A stretch of DNA of 64,000 nucleotides, from positions 107,034,321 through 107,098,320 of the forward strand of contig NC_053392.1 of NCBI RefSeq assembly GCF_905171765.1, written 5' to 3'. The notes beneath the pieces were generated by a model, which saw only the letters and a program-made list of their open reading frames with translations, had not been told where the DNA came from and did not search any database. The stretch comes from Bufo bufo (taxonomy: Eukaryota > Chordata > Amphibia > Anura > Bufonidae). Of this stretch, positions 63,930 to 64,000 are shown piece by piece (position 1 is the first letter of the stretch; each line of letters opens with the position of its first letter). The translations under genes were made by a program, and so were the position numbers.

Positions 63930-64000
63930 TCCTTCTCTCATACCATGTAGATTGTAAGCCCTCACGGGCAGGGCCCTCTCTCCTTCTGTGTCAGTTTGTA
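63930..64000 (+). repeat. Vertebrate dispersed repeat (L2/MIR-like tail)
   Basis: TGTAGATTGTAAGCCCTCAC followed by GGGCAGGGCCCTCTCTCC is a well-known shape in vertebrate L2/CR1 tails and their SINEs. It runs off the window edge, so the class cannot be settled. Confidence 0.45.

Noticed and set aside
1..64000. tRNA, rRNA or other structural RNA genes
   Set aside because: Reading both strands I found no convincing tRNA B-box with matching arms or rRNA motifs. A covariance-model search would be needed to exclude small ncRNAs.

Overview
This is a eukaryotic, almost certainly vertebrate, intergenic window built nearly entirely from transposable elements (TEs). Its composition points to an anuran amphibian: many palindromic MITEs, TTAA-flanked elements with internal tandem repeats, hAT elements whose ends read TAGGGATGAGCGAA, Tc1-like elements of the DD34E, DD36E and DD37E classes, a DIRS retrotransposon and CR1/L2-type LINE remains. 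The species cannot be fixed from the sequence alone. I see no complete host gene, tRNA, rRNA or CRISPR array.

Layout. 1-6.7 kb: a three-exon MADF-BESS gene (a domain pair known from PIF/Harbinger accessory proteins and their domesticated relatives). Its introns hold a LINE, itself split by two TTAA elements, and exon 2 is split by a MITE with a TAA duplication. 6.7-12.5 kb: a run of three palindromes with a minisatellite, a large fold-back element with C-rich arms, and one putative acidic exon on the minus strand. 12.5-16.7 kb: a minisatellite, a probable LINE tail, the 5' LTR and part of the coding region of an LTR retrotransposon, and MITEs. 16.7-28.7 kb: a decayed hAT (minus strand) invaded by a second hAT, followed by a DIRS element with three readable ORFs. 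28.7-38 kb: tandem repeats, palindromic MITEs, a hAT MITE carrying an intact 338-codon Tc1-like transposase gene (DD37E), and a further hAT. 38-47 kb: an old Tc1 carrying a younger, internally deleted DD36E element, a hAT filled with a short tandem repeat, and a TTAA element. 47-58 kb: TTAA-type sequence split by a 6.4-kb hAT with a perfect 8-bp target duplication, complex tandem arrays and an internally deleted transposase. 58-64 kb: small hAT MITEs, a DD34E Tc1-like element with one nonsense codon, a Harbinger-type MITE, an LTR-like unit and a CAG-bearing MITE.

How the parts relate. Most insertions can be ordered in time because target duplications and restored reading frames show which element landed in which: TTAA elements into a LINE, hAT2 into the array of hAT1, DD37E into a hAT MITE, DD36E into an older Tc1, hAT3 into TTAA-type sequence, and a MITE into exon 2 of the MADF gene. 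The most notable unexplained pattern is that all three large hATs carry tandem arrays made of alternating dimers (A-B-A-B) upstream of the transposase, and two of them carry a downstream minisatellite whose unit is a multiple of three bases. The only TE protein gene that looks fully intact is the DD37E transposase at 34027-35043.
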